Positions 43,907 through 56,424 of a stretch of 64,000 bases of DNA are shown piece after piece; the first letter of the stretch is position 1; the number at the start of each line of letters is the position of its first letter. The DNA is taken from positions 124,001 to 188,000 of the forward strand of contig NZ_JAAOLY010000012.1 in assembly GCF_011601275.1 (NCBI RefSeq), written 5' to 3'. The translations under genes were made by a program, and so were the position numbers. The DNA comes from Janthinobacterium lividum (GTDB lineage: Bacteria; Pseudomonadota; Gammaproteobacteria; Burkholderiales; Burkholderiaceae_D). The notes under the pieces were generated by a model. It was not told where the DNA came from. It ran no database searches and saw only the letters and a program-made list of their open reading frames with translations.

Positions 43907-44548
43907 CTAATCCGCTCTACGCTCCACCCGCGCCACCACCAGTTCGATCAGCTCCGCGATAAGGGGCCTGAAGGTGGCCGCATCGCCGCCCTGCCCCAGC
44001 ATGACGGTGCGCGTGGTCAGGTGCGAAAAGACGGCGTCGAACAGGATTTGCGGCAGGTTGGAAAACGAGGTGCCGGGCGCGATGCGGCCACGGGTGCGCT
44101 GCTGCTCCAGCAGGCGCAAGATCAATGCGTGCCACACTTGCGGGCCGTGCTCGTACCAGGTCTGGCCTACGGCCGGCACGGCGGCGGCGCCCGTGACGAC
44201 GAGGCGGTAGAAATCCACGTGGCGAGGGCTGGTGACGACGGCCACCAGTTCATCGAGGATCAGTTGCAAGCCCTGTTCCAGGCCCGCTTGCGACGTATCG
44301 AGCTGGCGCAGCGCGATGATGAAGTCGGCGCACAGGTATTCGACCACGGCCACCAGCAATTCCTGCTTGCTGCCGAAGTAGCGGTAGGCGGTGGCTTTCG
44401 AACCGCCCGCCTCGGCCACGATGGCGTCCATGCTGACGCCGTCGTAGCCGGAGTCAAGAAAGAGCCTGGATGCCGCCACCAGCAGCTTGCGCCGCCGCTC
44501 CTCGCTTCGGGTACTCGGGGAAGCGGGAACGGTGCGCAACTGGGGCAT
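43907..44548 (-). CDS. TetR-family transcriptional regulator
   Basis: 213 residues starting MPQLRTVPASPSTRSEERRRK. The N-terminal HTH is clear: LLVAASRLFLDSGYDGVSMD, IVAEAGGSKATAYRYFGSKQ. A TetR_C-type ligand domain follows. A longer frame reaching upstream overlaps the dehydrogenase and is rejected. It is encoded 11 bases after the second PQQ dehydrogenase in the same direction, so it is co-transcribed with it. It likely represses this operon through the palindrome at 47054-47076. The inducer is unknown. Confidence 0.88.
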   Translation of the reverse strand: MPQLRTVPASPSTRSEERRRKLLVAASRLFLDSGYDGVSMDAIVAEAGGSKATAYRYFGSKQELLVAVVEYLCADFIIALRQLDTSQAGLEQGLQLILDELVAVVTSPRHVDFYRLVVTGAAAVPAVGQTWYEHGPQVWHALILRLLEQQRTRGRIAPGTSFSNLPQILFDAVFSHLTTRTVMLGQGGDAATFRPLIAELIELVVARVERRAD

Positions 44549-44559
44549 GAAGCAAACTC

Positions 44560-46983
44560 TTACTGTGTCTTGGGAAGCGCGTATGCTATCACGTAATCCC
44601 CACGGTCCGGACTCTGGCGCGCGCCGCCCGCGACGACCACGACGTACTGGCGGCCCGACTTGGGCGACACATAGGTCATCGGCGTGCCTTGCGAACCGAC
44701 CGGCATGCGCGCCTTCCACACTTCATGACCGGTGGCGATGTCCATGGCGCGCAAATAGTAATCCTGCGTGCCCGCATAAAACACGAGGCCGGACGCCGTG
44801 CTCATGCCGCCGCCCAGGGTCGGCATGCCCAGCGGGATGGGCAGCCTCGCCTTGACACCGTTGACGACGGCATCCTGCACCGTACCGGCCGGACGCTCCC
44901 ACACTTTTTTCTTCGTCTTGAGGTCGATCGCGGCAAACACGCCCCACGGCGGGCTTTGGCACGGTATGCCCAGCGGCGAGTTGAAGGCCTTGTGGTCGAT
45001 GACGAAAGGCGTGCCATCCATCGGATAGGTGCTGCCCACGCCATGGCCGGACGTCAGCTTGGCCACGTCCACCGTCTCGCGCGGCACCAGCCTGACCACC
45101 TGCGGCATGCGGATATCGTTGACGAACATATAGCCATTGCTTTCATCGACAGCCGCCCCGCCCCAGTTGAAGCCACCGTAGTAGCCCGGGTAGATCAAGG
45201 TTTCCCTGGTACTTGGCGCCGTGAATTCGCCCTGATAATTGAGCTTGCGGAAGCTGATGCGGCAAGCCAGCTGGTCGAAGAAGGTGGCGCCCCACATGTC
45301 GCGTTCCGTGAGCGTTTCCGCACCGAGGGCCGGCATGCCAGTCGAATATGGCTGCGTTTTGGATACCCAGTCGCCGGCCGCATGCTCCTGCGGCACGGGC
45401 TTTTCCTCCACCTCCGCAATCGGCTTGCCCGTACGGCGGTCCAGCATGAAGATCTGGCCTCGCTTGGTCAGCTGCACCAGCGCGGGTATTTTTCCACCCT
45501 TGCCGTCCGGGACGTCGTACAGGGCGGGCTGCGCGGCCACGTCGTAATCCCAGATATCGTGGTGAACAGTTTGATACGTCCAGCGCTCGCGGCCCGTGGC
45601 CATGTCGAGGGCGACGATGGCCGAAGAATACTTCTCTGTCAGCGGCGGACGCTTGCCGCCCCAGAAGTCGGGCTGCTCGTTCCCCGTCGGCAGGTAGACC
45701 AGGCCCAGCGCATCATCGAACGCGGGCGCCGACCACATGTTCGGCGTGCTGCGCGTGTAGCTCTGCCCTTCCGGCGGCAGCTTCGTGATGGCCGGATTAC
45801 CGAGGTCCCAGGCCCACACCAGTTCCCCCGTGTCGGCGCTGTAGGCGCGCACGACGCCCGACGGTTCATCGGTCGAGCGGCCATCGAAGACCCAGCCGCC
45901 GAGGATGATCAGGTTGCGCGCCACGGTGGGCGCGGACGTGTAGGCGTAGTACGGCACGTTCATCTTCACCTTGCCCAGGCCGACCGTCAGGTCGACCGAA
46001 CCCTTGTCGCCGAAGCCCTCGCACTGCTTGCCCGTCTGCGCGTCGATCTCGATCAGGCGCGCATCCATGGTCACCTGCACGATGCGCTTCGCGCAGCCCG
46101 CCACCGGCACGCTGGCCGCCTGCATGCCCTCGAACTGGAACGGTTTTTTCACCTTGGCCGGCTCGTAGTAGCCGACGCCGCGGCAACGGTTCCACGTCTT
46201 GGTATTCGCAGGCTTCGGATCGAAGGTCCAGCGTTCCTTGCCCGTGTCCGCGTCGAGCGCGATGACCTTGCTCGTCGGCGTGCAAGTATAAATGGTGTCG
46301 CCGATCTGCAGCGGCGTGTTTTGCGATTCGGATGCCCCTTCGGCCAGCTCGCCCGAGCGGTAGGTCCACGCTACCTGCAGCTGGTCGACGTTGGCCTTGT
46401 CGATCTGCGTGTACGGCGCGAAGCGCGTGCCCGACGGTCCATAGCCGTAATGCGCCCAGTTGGCGCTGCCGCCATTGATGGCCGCCACGGCATCCTGCTG
46501 CGGCTGCGCATTCGCCTCCGTCACGCCATGCGGCTTGAACATCGAGGCGAAACCGGCCGCCAGCACGACGGCGAACAGCGCCGTGAAACCGCGCGACTGG
46601 CCACTGTGAGCACGCCCGGCCAGCCACGGATGCAGCAAGGCAGCCACCAGGCCGATGACAATGAACGGCGCCAGGCGCGGCACCATGGGCCAGAAGGCAA
46701 AGCCGATTTCCCACACGGCCCAGATCAGGGTGACGACGACCAGCGCGGCGACGACGGCACTGGCCAGCGGTTTGCGGCGCAAATACAGCACGCCGGCGAG
46801 GATGAGGCCCAGGCCGGCCGGCAGGTAATACCAGGAACCGCCAAGGGTGATGAGTTCGATGCCGCCCGCCGCCAGGGCCAGGCCGGAAAAGCCGAGGAAA
46901 ATGCCAAAAACCGTCAAGGCAAGCCGCTTGCCCCTGAAGACCGCCGGGATCGCCGGCGCGCCTTTATTTACTGAAGTGTCCAT
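44560..46983 (-). CDS. membrane-bound PQQ-dependent dehydrogenase, second copy
   Basis: 807 residues. Five N-terminal membrane segments (FGIFLGFSGLALAAGGIELI, AGLGLILAGVLYL and following) precede the PQQ propeller with W-docking blocks such as VIALDADTGKERWTFDPKP, ATGRERWTYQTVHHDIWDYD, and a C-terminus GGARQSPDRGDYVIAYALP nearly the same as the copy at 5605. Glucose/quinate/shikimate family; it feeds electrons to ubiquinone from periplasmic oxidation. Substrate specificity could differ between the two copies. Followed by its TetR regulator. A short out-of-frame frame with a better ribosome site overlaps the start (46968-46994). Confidence 0.88.
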   Translation of the reverse strand: MDTSVNKGAPAIPAVFRGKRLALTVFGIFLGFSGLALAAGGIELITLGGSWYYLPAGLGLILAGVLYLRRKPLASAVVAALVVVTLIWAVWEIGFAFWPMVPRLAPFIVIGLVAALLHPWLAGRAHSGQSRGFTALFAVVLAAGFASMFKPHGVTEANAQPQQDAVAAINGGSANWAHYGYGPSGTRFAPYTQIDKANVDQLQVAWTYRSGELAEGASESQNTPLQIGDTIYTCTPTSKVIALDADTGKERWTFDPKPANTKTWNRCRGVGYYEPAKVKKPFQFEGMQAASVPVAGCAKRIVQVTMDARLIEIDAQTGKQCEGFGDKGSVDLTVGLGKVKMNVPYYAYTSAPTVARNLIILGGWVFDGRSTDEPSGVVRAYSADTGELVWAWDLGNPAITKLPPEGQSYTRSTPNMWSAPAFDDALGLVYLPTGNEQPDFWGGKRPPLTEKYSSAIVALDMATGRERWTYQTVHHDIWDYDVAAQPALYDVPDGKGGKIPALVQLTKRGQIFMLDRRTGKPIAEVEEKPVPQEHAAGDWVSKTQPYSTGMPALGAETLTERDMWGATFFDQLACRISFRKLNYQGEFTAPSTRETLIYPGYYGGFNWGGAAVDESNGYMFVNDIRMPQVVRLVPRETVDVAKLTSGHGVGSTYPMDGTPFVIDHKAFNSPLGIPCQSPPWGVFAAIDLKTKKKVWERPAGTVQDAVVNGVKARLPIPLGMPTLGGGMSTASGLVFYAGTQDYYLRAMDIATGHEVWKARMPVGSQGTPMTYVSPKSGRQYVVVVAGGARQSPDRGDYVIAYALPKTQ

Positions 46984-46994
46984 TTTTTATCCAT
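46968..46994 (-). other. possible 8-codon leader frame overlapping the dehydrogenase start
   Basis: ATG at 46994 opens MDKKWTLQ and stops with TAA inside the dehydrogenase gene, in a different frame. GGGGAGG lies just before this ATG rather than before the dehydrogenase ATG. It may be a translational leader or chance. Confidence 0.3.
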
Positions 46995-47053
46995 GACGCC
47001 TCCCCTGCCCAGGCAAGCACGCCGGGGATGGCTGGTTTTTTAAATCTACGTAG

Positions 47054-47076
47054 TGAAACTGTACTGTACGGTTTCA
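47054..47076. promoter_or_regulatory. 23-base palindrome, candidate TetR operator
   Basis: Eleven-base arms TGAAACTGTAC and GTACGGTTTCA around a central T, complementary at ten of eleven positions, 71 bases upstream of the dehydrogenase/tetR operon. Size, symmetry and position are typical of a TetR operator. Confidence 0.6.
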
Positions 47077-47158
47077 TTTTATGCCGATTTTTGACGCAAG
47101 GAAAGAAAAATTGACGCGGGAGCTTGATTTTTGGCGGAGATAGGGTTGTTCCGGGGAT

Positions 47159-47250
47159 TGTCGGATTACGCTCTGCGAGCTAATCCGACCTACCGGACTG
47201 CTGGATATGCGTAGGTTGGATTAGCGCAAAGCGCGTAATCCAACAAACAC
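47159..47250. repeat. dispersed palindromic repeat, copy 1
   Basis: Begins TGTCGGATTACGC, contains CTAATCCGACCTAC and GTAGGTTGGATTAGCG, and ends GCGTAATCCAACAAACAC. It therefore comprises two hairpins that are also inverted relative to each other. A second copy of the same design lies at 54814-54908. It looks like a REP/BIME-type intergenic element. Confidence 0.75.
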
Positions 47251-47297
47251 AGGTCAACCAGATAACAGCCGGTTTTGCTTTAAAGCATACCGGTTGG

Positions 47298-47396
47298 AAC
47301 GCCCGAAAAATGCCCAGGGCTAGGCGCCGCGTCGAAGACAGTACGAATAGTACGGCGAGACGCGGTAACAACGCCCTGGGCTTTTTCTCGAGCGTT
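47298..47396. repeat. long imperfect hairpin next to the alcohol dehydrogenase stop
   Basis: Outer arms AACGCCCGAAAAATGCCCAG and CTGGGCTTTTTCTCGAGCGT pair imperfectly, with inner arms CGCCGCGTC and GACGCGG around a central palindromic GTAC...GTAC part. Its right end includes the first two bases of the dehydrogenase stop. On the minus strand it can act as a terminator; the elaborate structure suggests a dispersed intergenic element. Confidence 0.6.
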
Positions 47397-48441
47397 ACAA
47401 AGATGCCATGTCGATCACGAAGCGATAGCGCACATCGCTTTTGACCACGCGCTCAAACGCCTCATTGATATCCTGGATGCGGATGATCTCGATGTCGGAC
47501 ACGATATTGTGCTTGCCGCAGAAATCCAGCATTTCCTGGGTTTCCTTGATCGACCCGATCATGGAGCCGGACAGGCTGCGGCGCGCGCCCACCAGGCCAA
47601 AGGCGTTCACGGGCGGCACGGCGCCGTCCGGGATGCCGACGATGACCATGTTGCCATCGACTTTCAGCAGGTTGATGTACTGGTTCCAGTCGATGGCCGC
47701 ACCCACGGTGCAAATGATCAGATCGAACGTGCCCGCCAGCTTGCTGAACGTTTCCGCGTCGTTGGTGGCGTAGTAGTGGTTGGCGCCCAGGCGCAGGCCG
47801 TCTTCGCGCTTCGACAGGGTCTGGCTCAGCACCGTCACTTCGGCGCCCATGGCGTGGGCGATCTTGACGCCCATATGGCCCAGACCGCCCATGCCCAGGA
47901 TGGCGACCTGCTTGCCAGGGCCGGCCTTCCAGTGGTTCAGCGGCGAATACAGCGTGATGCCGGCGCACAGCAGCGGCGCGGCCGCGTCCAGCGGCAGGTT
48001 GTCGGGAATCGACAGCACATAGCCTTCCTTGACGACGATACTGTCCGAGTAGCCGCCCTGCGTGGCCGTCTTGCCGTCCGCTTCCAGACCGTTATAGGTC
48101 TGGATCAGGCCTGGCATGTACTGTTCCAGGTCCACGTTGCGCGTCTTGCAGGTGGTGCACGAATCGACGAAACAGCCCACGCCCACGTGGTCGCCCACCT
48201 TGAACTTGCTCACATTGGCGCCGACGGCCGTGACGACGCCGGCGATTTCATGGCCGGGCACCATGGGGAAGGCGGCGCCGCCCCATTCGTCGCGCGCCTG
48301 GTGGATGTCGGAATGGCACACGCCGCAGTATTTGATCGAGATGGCCACGTCGTCTTCGCGCGGGGCGCGGCGCTCGAACGTGAACGGTTGCAGTGCGGAA
48401 GTCGGGCCCAGTGCGGCGTAGCCTTTGGCGATGGTGGTCAT
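47395..48441 (-). CDS. zinc-dependent NAD(P) alcohol/aldehyde dehydrogenase, YahK/CAD type
   Basis: 348 residues, start [12 protein letters not shown] with AAGGAG upstream (63 upstream residues rejected). Medium-chain dehydrogenase: catalytic zinc region CGVCHSD (Cys39/Cys42) and GHE (64-66), cofactor fold [20 protein letters not shown]. The structural-zinc loop is altered. The expected four Cys with spacing x2, x2, x7 appear as Cys95, Cys98, Arg101 and Met109, so half of the site is lost. It reduces aldehydes with NADPH in related proteins. Divergent from the AraC regulator, the usual arrangement for this enzyme type. Preceded on the minus strand by no other gene, so monocistronic. Confidence 0.88.
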   Translation of the reverse strand: MTTIAKGYAALGPTSALQPFTFERRAPREDDVAISIKYCGVCHSDIHQARDEWGGAAFPMVPGHEIAGVVTAVGANVSKFKVGDHVGVGCFVDSCTTCKTRNVDLEQYMPGLIQTYNGLEADGKTATQGGYSDSIVVKEGYVLSIPDNLPLDAAAPLLCAGITLYSPLNHWKAGPGKQVAILGMGGLGHMGVKIAHAMGAEVTVLSQTLSKREDGLRLGANHYYATNDAETFSKLAGTFDLIICTVGAAIDWNQYINLLKVDGNMVIVGIPDGAVPPVNAFGLVGARRSLSGSMIGSIKETQEMLDFCGKHNIVSDIEIIRIQDINEAFERVVKSDVRYRFVIDMASL

Positions 48442-48617
48442 GAAAACTCCTTGGGTAGTGTGACGAACGAGAGAGGCGCGTGCTGTGCAGGCGATTGCCC
48501 AAGTGTGCCCGAGATGCCCGGCTGCCGTTACCGCGATCCTGCAAGACCTTTGCACGATCCTCCAAATCTGCGTAAGATCAGCCCCTGCCCTCCCTCGCCT
48601 CACGCATACTGACCTCC

Positions 48618-49546
48618 ATGCCCACGCCACTTACTCCGCAAGATGAAATCGCCGCCCTGATCATCCGCCACGCGCCGCGCACGGGCGACTTCACGACGGC
48701 CATCGGCAACCTGACGTTTCACCGCCAGTCGTCCGTCACGGAATCGCTGTTCCATGCGGCGCGTCCCAGCGTGGCCATCATCGCGCAAGGCGCGAAGGAC
48801 GTCACCCTGGGCAGCGAAACCTTCCATTACAGCCGCATGCAGTATCTGCTGACGTCCGTCGACCTGCCGGTGCAGGTGCGCGTGGTGGAAGCGAGCGTGG
48901 ACAAGCCGCACCTGTGCGTGGTGCTGGGCATCGACATCGCCGACGTGGCCGCGCTGCTCGACAGCGAAAGCGACGGAAGCGGCACCGCGCAGCAGAAACT
49001 CCTGCCCGCCACGCGCGGCATTTCCGTCAGCGACGTGTCGGCCGAGCTGCTCGACGCCATGCTGCGCCTCGTGCGCCTGCTCGACAAACCGGGGGAAATC
49101 GCCACCTTGGCGCCATTGATCCGCCGCGAGCTGACTTACCGCCTGCTCAATGGCCCCGTCGGCGCGCGCCTGCGCCACATGGCGCTGGCCAGCAGCCAGT
49201 CGCACCAGGTGGGGCAAGCCATCGACTGGATCAAGCACAATTATTGCGAGCCGCTGCGCATCGAGCACCTGGCCGGCATGGCGAACATGAGCATGTCGTC
49301 GCTGCACCACCACTTCAAGGCGATTACGGCCATGACGCCGATGCAGTACCAGAAGCTGCTGCGCCTGCAGGAAGCGCGGCGATTGATGCTGGTCGAGCAG
49401 ATCGACGCGGGCACGGCCGGCTACCGGGTCGGCTACGCCAGCGAATCGCAGTTCAGCCGCGAATACAGCCGCCAGTTCGGCCGCGCACCCATGCGCGACG
49501 TGGGCCAGGTGCGCGCGCAGCTGAGCGGAGCAAGTACCGGCGCGGC

Positions 49547-49565
<19 letters not shown>
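48618..49565 (+). CDS. AraC-family transcriptional regulator
   Basis: 315 residues. An AraC_N cupin-like domain (~20-170) begins [19 protein letters not shown] and contains [18 protein letters not shown]. The C-terminal double HTH is [40 protein letters not shown], ending with the AraC signature [17 protein letters not shown]. AraC proteins of this type regularly sit divergent from a YahK-like dehydrogenase and respond to aldehydes or related effectors. The intergenic 176 bases must contain both promoters. Its 3' end overlaps the convergent oxoprolinase gene by 19 bases. Confidence 0.88.
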
Positions 49566-53119
<3,554 letters not shown>

Positions 53120-53252
53120 CGCCTTGCCTCCGCACTTATGTGAGATGGCTATTGTAGCCGCACAATTTACGGCACACCGCAGGCGTGCGCGGCTTGCCTT
53201 TCGCCCGCTTCGGCCTTATGTTGAAGATATGCTGACTAACGGAACACGCTCC

Positions 53253-54797
53253 ATGAACCTGATCGACTCTGCCGCCCCCTTGTATTCCATCGCCGAACTG
53301 CGCGCCATCGAACAGGCGGCCATGCGCGACCTGCCGCAAGGGCTGCTGATGCAGCGCGCGGGCCAGGCCGCCGCCAGCGCCGCCCTGAAGCTGCTGCATG
53401 CCCAAGACGATGGCGAAGACGCTGGCCACCGGCGCGTCCTGGTGCTGGCCGGCCCCGGCGACAACGGCGGCGACGCGCTGGAAGCCGCCGCGCACCTGGC
53501 CGGCAGCGGCACCGAGGTACTCGTCTGGCTGGCGCCCGAGGCGCAAGCCACGTCGCCCGAACGCGAACAGGCCCTGAGCCGCGCGCGCAACAGCGCCGCG
53601 CGCTGCATGGATGCGGCAACGTCCATGGCCTCGGCCGCCGTGGGCGCCGCGCCATGGCACCTGGTCATCGATGGCCTGTTCGGCATCGGCGCGTCGCGCC
53701 CCCTGGACGGCGAATGCCGCGACATGGCGCAGCTGGTCAACAAGCTCGATTGTCCCGTGCTGGCGCTCGACGTGCCCAGCGGCCTGCACGCGGACACGGG
53801 CGCCATCGACGGCATCGCCATCCGCGCCACGCATACGCTCACCTTCATCGGCGACAAGCCGGGTCTGCACACGGCGAACGGCCGCGACTATGCGGGCGAA
53901 GTGGAAGTGGCGGCGCTGGCCGTCGATCCGTCCCTGCTGCCCGAAGCCAGGGCCCAGCTGGGCGGCCTGCACCTGTTCGCGCGCCAGTTGCAGCCGCGCC
54001 GGCAAAATACGCACAAAGGCAGCTACGGCAACGTGGCCATCATCGGGGGCGCGCAAGGCATGGCGGGCGCGCCCATCCTGGCGGCCCGCACGGCCCTGCA
54101 TGCGGGTGCGGGAAGAGTGTATATCGCGTTTCCCGATGCACCGCCGGCGTTTGACAGCGGCCAGCCGGAGCTGATGTGCCGCCGCGCCCAGGACATGGAT
54201 TTCTCGGGCCTGCACTTTGCCGCGCTGGTGGCGGGGCCGGGCCTGGGCGACGACGCCGATACGGTGGAACTGCTGCAGCGCACATTCGAGAGCGACAGCC
54301 CGCTGCTGCTCGACGCCGACGCGCTGAACCTGATGGCGGCCGAGCCGGAGCTGCAGTCGGCGCTGGCCGTGCGCACGGGCGCGGGGGCGACGATTTTGAC
54401 GCCGCATCCGCTGGAAGCGGCGCGGCTGCTCGACATGACGGTAGCCGAGGTGCAGGCCGACCGCCTGGGCGCGGCGCGCCAGCTGGCGGCGCAACTGGGC
54501 GTGATCGTCGTATTGAAAGGGTCGGGCACGGTGATCGCCGCGCCCGATGGCGGCGCCGTCGTCAACAACACGGGCGGCCCCGCGCTGGCGACGGCCGGCA
54601 CGGGCGACGTGCTGTCCGGCCTGTGCGGCAGCCTGCTGGCGCAGGGCTGGCCGGAATGGGAAGCGGCGATTGGCGCCGTCTGGCTGCACGGCGCGGCGGC
54701 CGATGCGCTGGTGGCGGCAGGCAGCGGTCCCATCGGCTTGACGGCGGGGGAATTGATCCCGGCGATACGCAGGTTAATCAATGCCTTGTCGGCATAG
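53253..54797 (+). CDS. nnr: bifunctional NAD(P)H-hydrate epimerase and ADP-dependent dehydratase
   Basis: 514 residues. The N-terminal YjeF epimerase domain has GPGDNGGDALEAA, DGLFGIGASRPL and DVPSGLHADTG. The C-terminal ribokinase-like dehydratase has KGSYGNVAIIGGAQGMAGAP, GPGLGDD, LDADALNLM, LTPHPLEA, VLKGSGTV and GTGDVLSG. Together they repair hydrated NADH/NADPH. The start is at MNLIDSAAPLY; an ATG eight codons earlier (53229) is the alternative, and GGAA nearby gives modest support for the later one. Divergent from the oxoprolinase gene. Confidence 0.93.
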   Translation: MNLIDSAAPLYSIAELRAIEQAAMRDLPQGLLMQRAGQAAASAALKLLHAQDDGEDAGHRRVLVLAGPGDNGGDALEAAAHLAGSGTEVLVWLAPEAQATSPEREQALSRARNSAARCMDAATSMASAAVGAAPWHLVIDGLFGIGASRPLDGECRDMAQLVNKLDCPVLALDVPSGLHADTGAIDGIAIRATHTLTFIGDKPGLHTANGRDYAGEVEVAALAVDPSLLPEARAQLGGLHLFARQLQPRRQNTHKGSYGNVAIIGGAQGMAGAPILAARTALHAGAGRVYIAFPDAPPAFDSGQPELMCRRAQDMDFSGLHFAALVAGPGLGDDADTVELLQRTFESDSPLLLDADALNLMAAEPELQSALAVRTGAGATILTPHPLEAARLLDMTVAEVQADRLGAARQLAAQLGVIVVLKGSGTVIAAPDGGAVVNNTGGPALATAGTGDVLSGLCGSLLAQGWPEWEAAIGAVWLHGAAADALVAAGSGPIGLTAGELIPAIRRLINALSA

Positions 54798-54813
54798 GTA
54801 TGCGGTACGGTGG

Positions 54814-54908
54814 TGTTGGATTACGCTGCGCTAATCCAACCTACGGCTTGAGAATATCGGACGTCGGGTAGGTCGGATTAGCACGCAAGCGCGTAATCCG
54901 ACAAACAC
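54814..54908. repeat. dispersed palindromic repeat, copy 2
   Basis: Begins TGTTGGATTACGCTGCG, contains CTAATCCAACCTAC and GTAGGTCGGATTAGC, and ends GCGTAATCCGACAAACAC. Same plan as the element at 47159-47250, with the A/G variants of the stems exchanged between halves. Lies between convergent nnr and ybbA, and nearly reaches the ybbA stop. Confidence 0.75.
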
Positions 54909-54917
54909 GTGCAGCGA

Positions 54918-55670
54918 TCACACCAGCCTGCCCGCCGCTATCGTAATGGTGCGGCCGCAACGGGCCGCGATTGAACTGTCGTGCGTGACGAGCACCAGGG
55001 TCGAACCCCGTTCACGGTTCAGCTCGAACATCAGCTGGATCACGGCTTCGCCCGTGGCGGCGTCCAGGCTGCCCGTCGGTTCGTCGGCAAACAGCAGCGG
55101 AGGTTCCGTCACAAATGCGCGCGCCAGCGCCACGCGCTGCTGCTCGCCGCCGGACAGGTATTTCGGATAGTGTTTCAGGCGGCTACCCAAGTTGACCCTG
55201 CCCAGCATGGCCTGCGCCTTTTCCTTCGCATCGGGGTCGCCACGCAATTCCAGCGGCAGCATGACGTTTTCCAGCGCCGTCAGGTGGGCCAGCAACTGGA
55301 ACGACTGGAACACGAAACCGAGCTTTTCCTTGCGAAAACCGGCGCGGCCGTCTTCGTCAAGGGCGAAGATATCGGTACCGTCGAGCATGACCTTGCCGTC
55401 GCTGGGCGTGTCCAGGCCGGCCAGCAAACCGAGCAAGGTGGACTTGCCGGAACCGGAGGCGCCGACGATGGCCAGCGTCTCCGCCGTTTGCACGGTAAAA
55501 TCAACTTGATGCAGGATGGTCAGCTCACCATCGGCATCGGGTACGCGCTTGGCCAGCTGGACCACTTCGATGGCCGGCCGGGCATTTTGGCTGTTGGGTG
55601 CCGCAGCCCGCGGGGCTGCTGCTTCTGATGGGAGAAAACTGGTGGAAGTCGCTTTAGGGAATTCGGGCAT
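54918..55670 (-). CDS. ybbA: ABC transporter ATP-binding protein, YbbA type
   Basis: 250 residues. Walker A GASGSGKSTL, Q loop VFQSFQLL, signature LSGGEQQRVALARA and Walker B LLFADEPTGSLD are intact. Highest resemblance is to YbbA/LolD-like subunits of MacB-type exporters. The N-terminus has about 30 extra, poorly conserved residues (TSTSFLPSEAAAPRAA). The partner permease YbbP would be expected nearby but is not in the direction transcribed here. Its start codon overlaps that of tesA on the other strand; the divergent tesA-ybbA pairing is conserved in proteobacteria. Confidence 0.88.
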   Translation of the reverse strand: MPEFPKATSTSFLPSEAAAPRAAAPNSQNARPAIEVVQLAKRVPDADGELTILHQVDFTVQTAETLAIVGASGSGKSTLLGLLAGLDTPSDGKVMLDGTDIFALDEDGRAGFRKEKLGFVFQSFQLLAHLTALENVMLPLELRGDPDAKEKAQAMLGRVNLGSRLKHYPKYLSGGEQQRVALARAFVTEPPLLFADEPTGSLDAATGEAVIQLMFELNRERGSTLVLVTHDSSIAARCGRTITIAAGRLV

Positions 55671-56358
55671 GCTGATCTATCTTAAAAAATTTCGTGAACA
55701 AATAAGTGTCAAGGGCGGCAACCGCCTGCGGCGGCGCACCCTGTCCTTGCTTCCTGCGGCAGCCCTGCTCCTGGCGTCAGGCATGACGAACGCCTATTCT
55801 GCACCAAAAACGCTGCTGGTGCTCGGCGACAGTCTCTCGGCCGAGTATGGGCTGGCACGCGGTACTGGCTGGGTGGCGCTGCTGGAACAGCGGCTGCAAG
55901 CGCAAAAGAACGACACGCGCATCGTCAACGCCAGCATCAGCGGCGAGACCACCAGCGGCGGCCGCGCCCGCCTGCCCACGCTGCTGGCCAAGCACCAGCC
56001 CGACGTCGTGCTGATCGAACTGGGCGCGAACGACGGCTTGCGCGGCTTGCCCGTGGCGGCAGCCGAAGCGAACCTGCGCGCCATGGGCGAAGCGGCAAAA
56101 AAATCGGGCGCGCAGGTGGTGCTGGTGGGCATGCGCATGCCGCCCAACTATGGCCGCGCTTACGGCGAGCAGTTTTATGGCGTGTACGGCAAGCTGGCCA
56201 AGGAATGGAAGGCGCCGCTGGTGCCCTTCATGTTCGAGGGTATCGCCGACCAGCCGCAGCTGTTCCAGGCCGACCGCATGCACCCGAATGCGCAAGCGCA
56301 TCCGACGATTTTGAAAAATATCTGGCCGCAACTGGCGCCTTTGCTGAACGCGAAGTAA
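55669..56358 (+). CDS. tesA: arylesterase/lysophospholipase TesA
   Basis: 229 residues, GDSL/SGNH hydrolase. A hydrophobic signal segment (LSLLPAAALLLASGM) precedes the blocks: VLGDSLSAEYG with catalytic Ser, Gly in ASISGETTSGG, Asn in IELGANDGLRG, and the terminal DRMHPNAQAH with the Asp-His pair. It is a periplasmic thioesterase/esterase/lysophospholipase. The ATG at 55669 overlaps the ybbA start; a GTG at 55708 directly before the basic part of the signal peptide would avoid this and is possible. Confidence 0.92.
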   Translation: MLIYLKKFREQISVKGGNRLRRRTLSLLPAAALLLASGMTNAYSAPKTLLVLGDSLSAEYGLARGTGWVALLEQRLQAQKNDTRIVNASISGETTSGGRARLPTLLAKHQPDVVLIELGANDGLRGLPVAAAEANLRAMGEAAKKSGAQVVLVGMRMPPNYGRAYGEQFYGVYGKLAKEWKAPLVPFMFEGIADQPQLFQADRMHPNAQAHPTILKNIWPQLAPLLNAK

Positions 56359-56377
56359 AGCAGCACATTCCACAGAC

Positions 56378-56410
56378 AAAAAAATAGCCGCTCAAAAGCG
56401 GCTATTTTTA
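56378..56410. terminator. bidirectional intrinsic terminator between tesA and ppiD
   Basis: Arms AAAAATAGCCGCT and AGCGGCTATTTTT around CAAA, with A/T runs on both sides, between convergent genes. Confidence 0.92.
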
Positions 56411-56424
56411 TGGGCTAAAACTGA

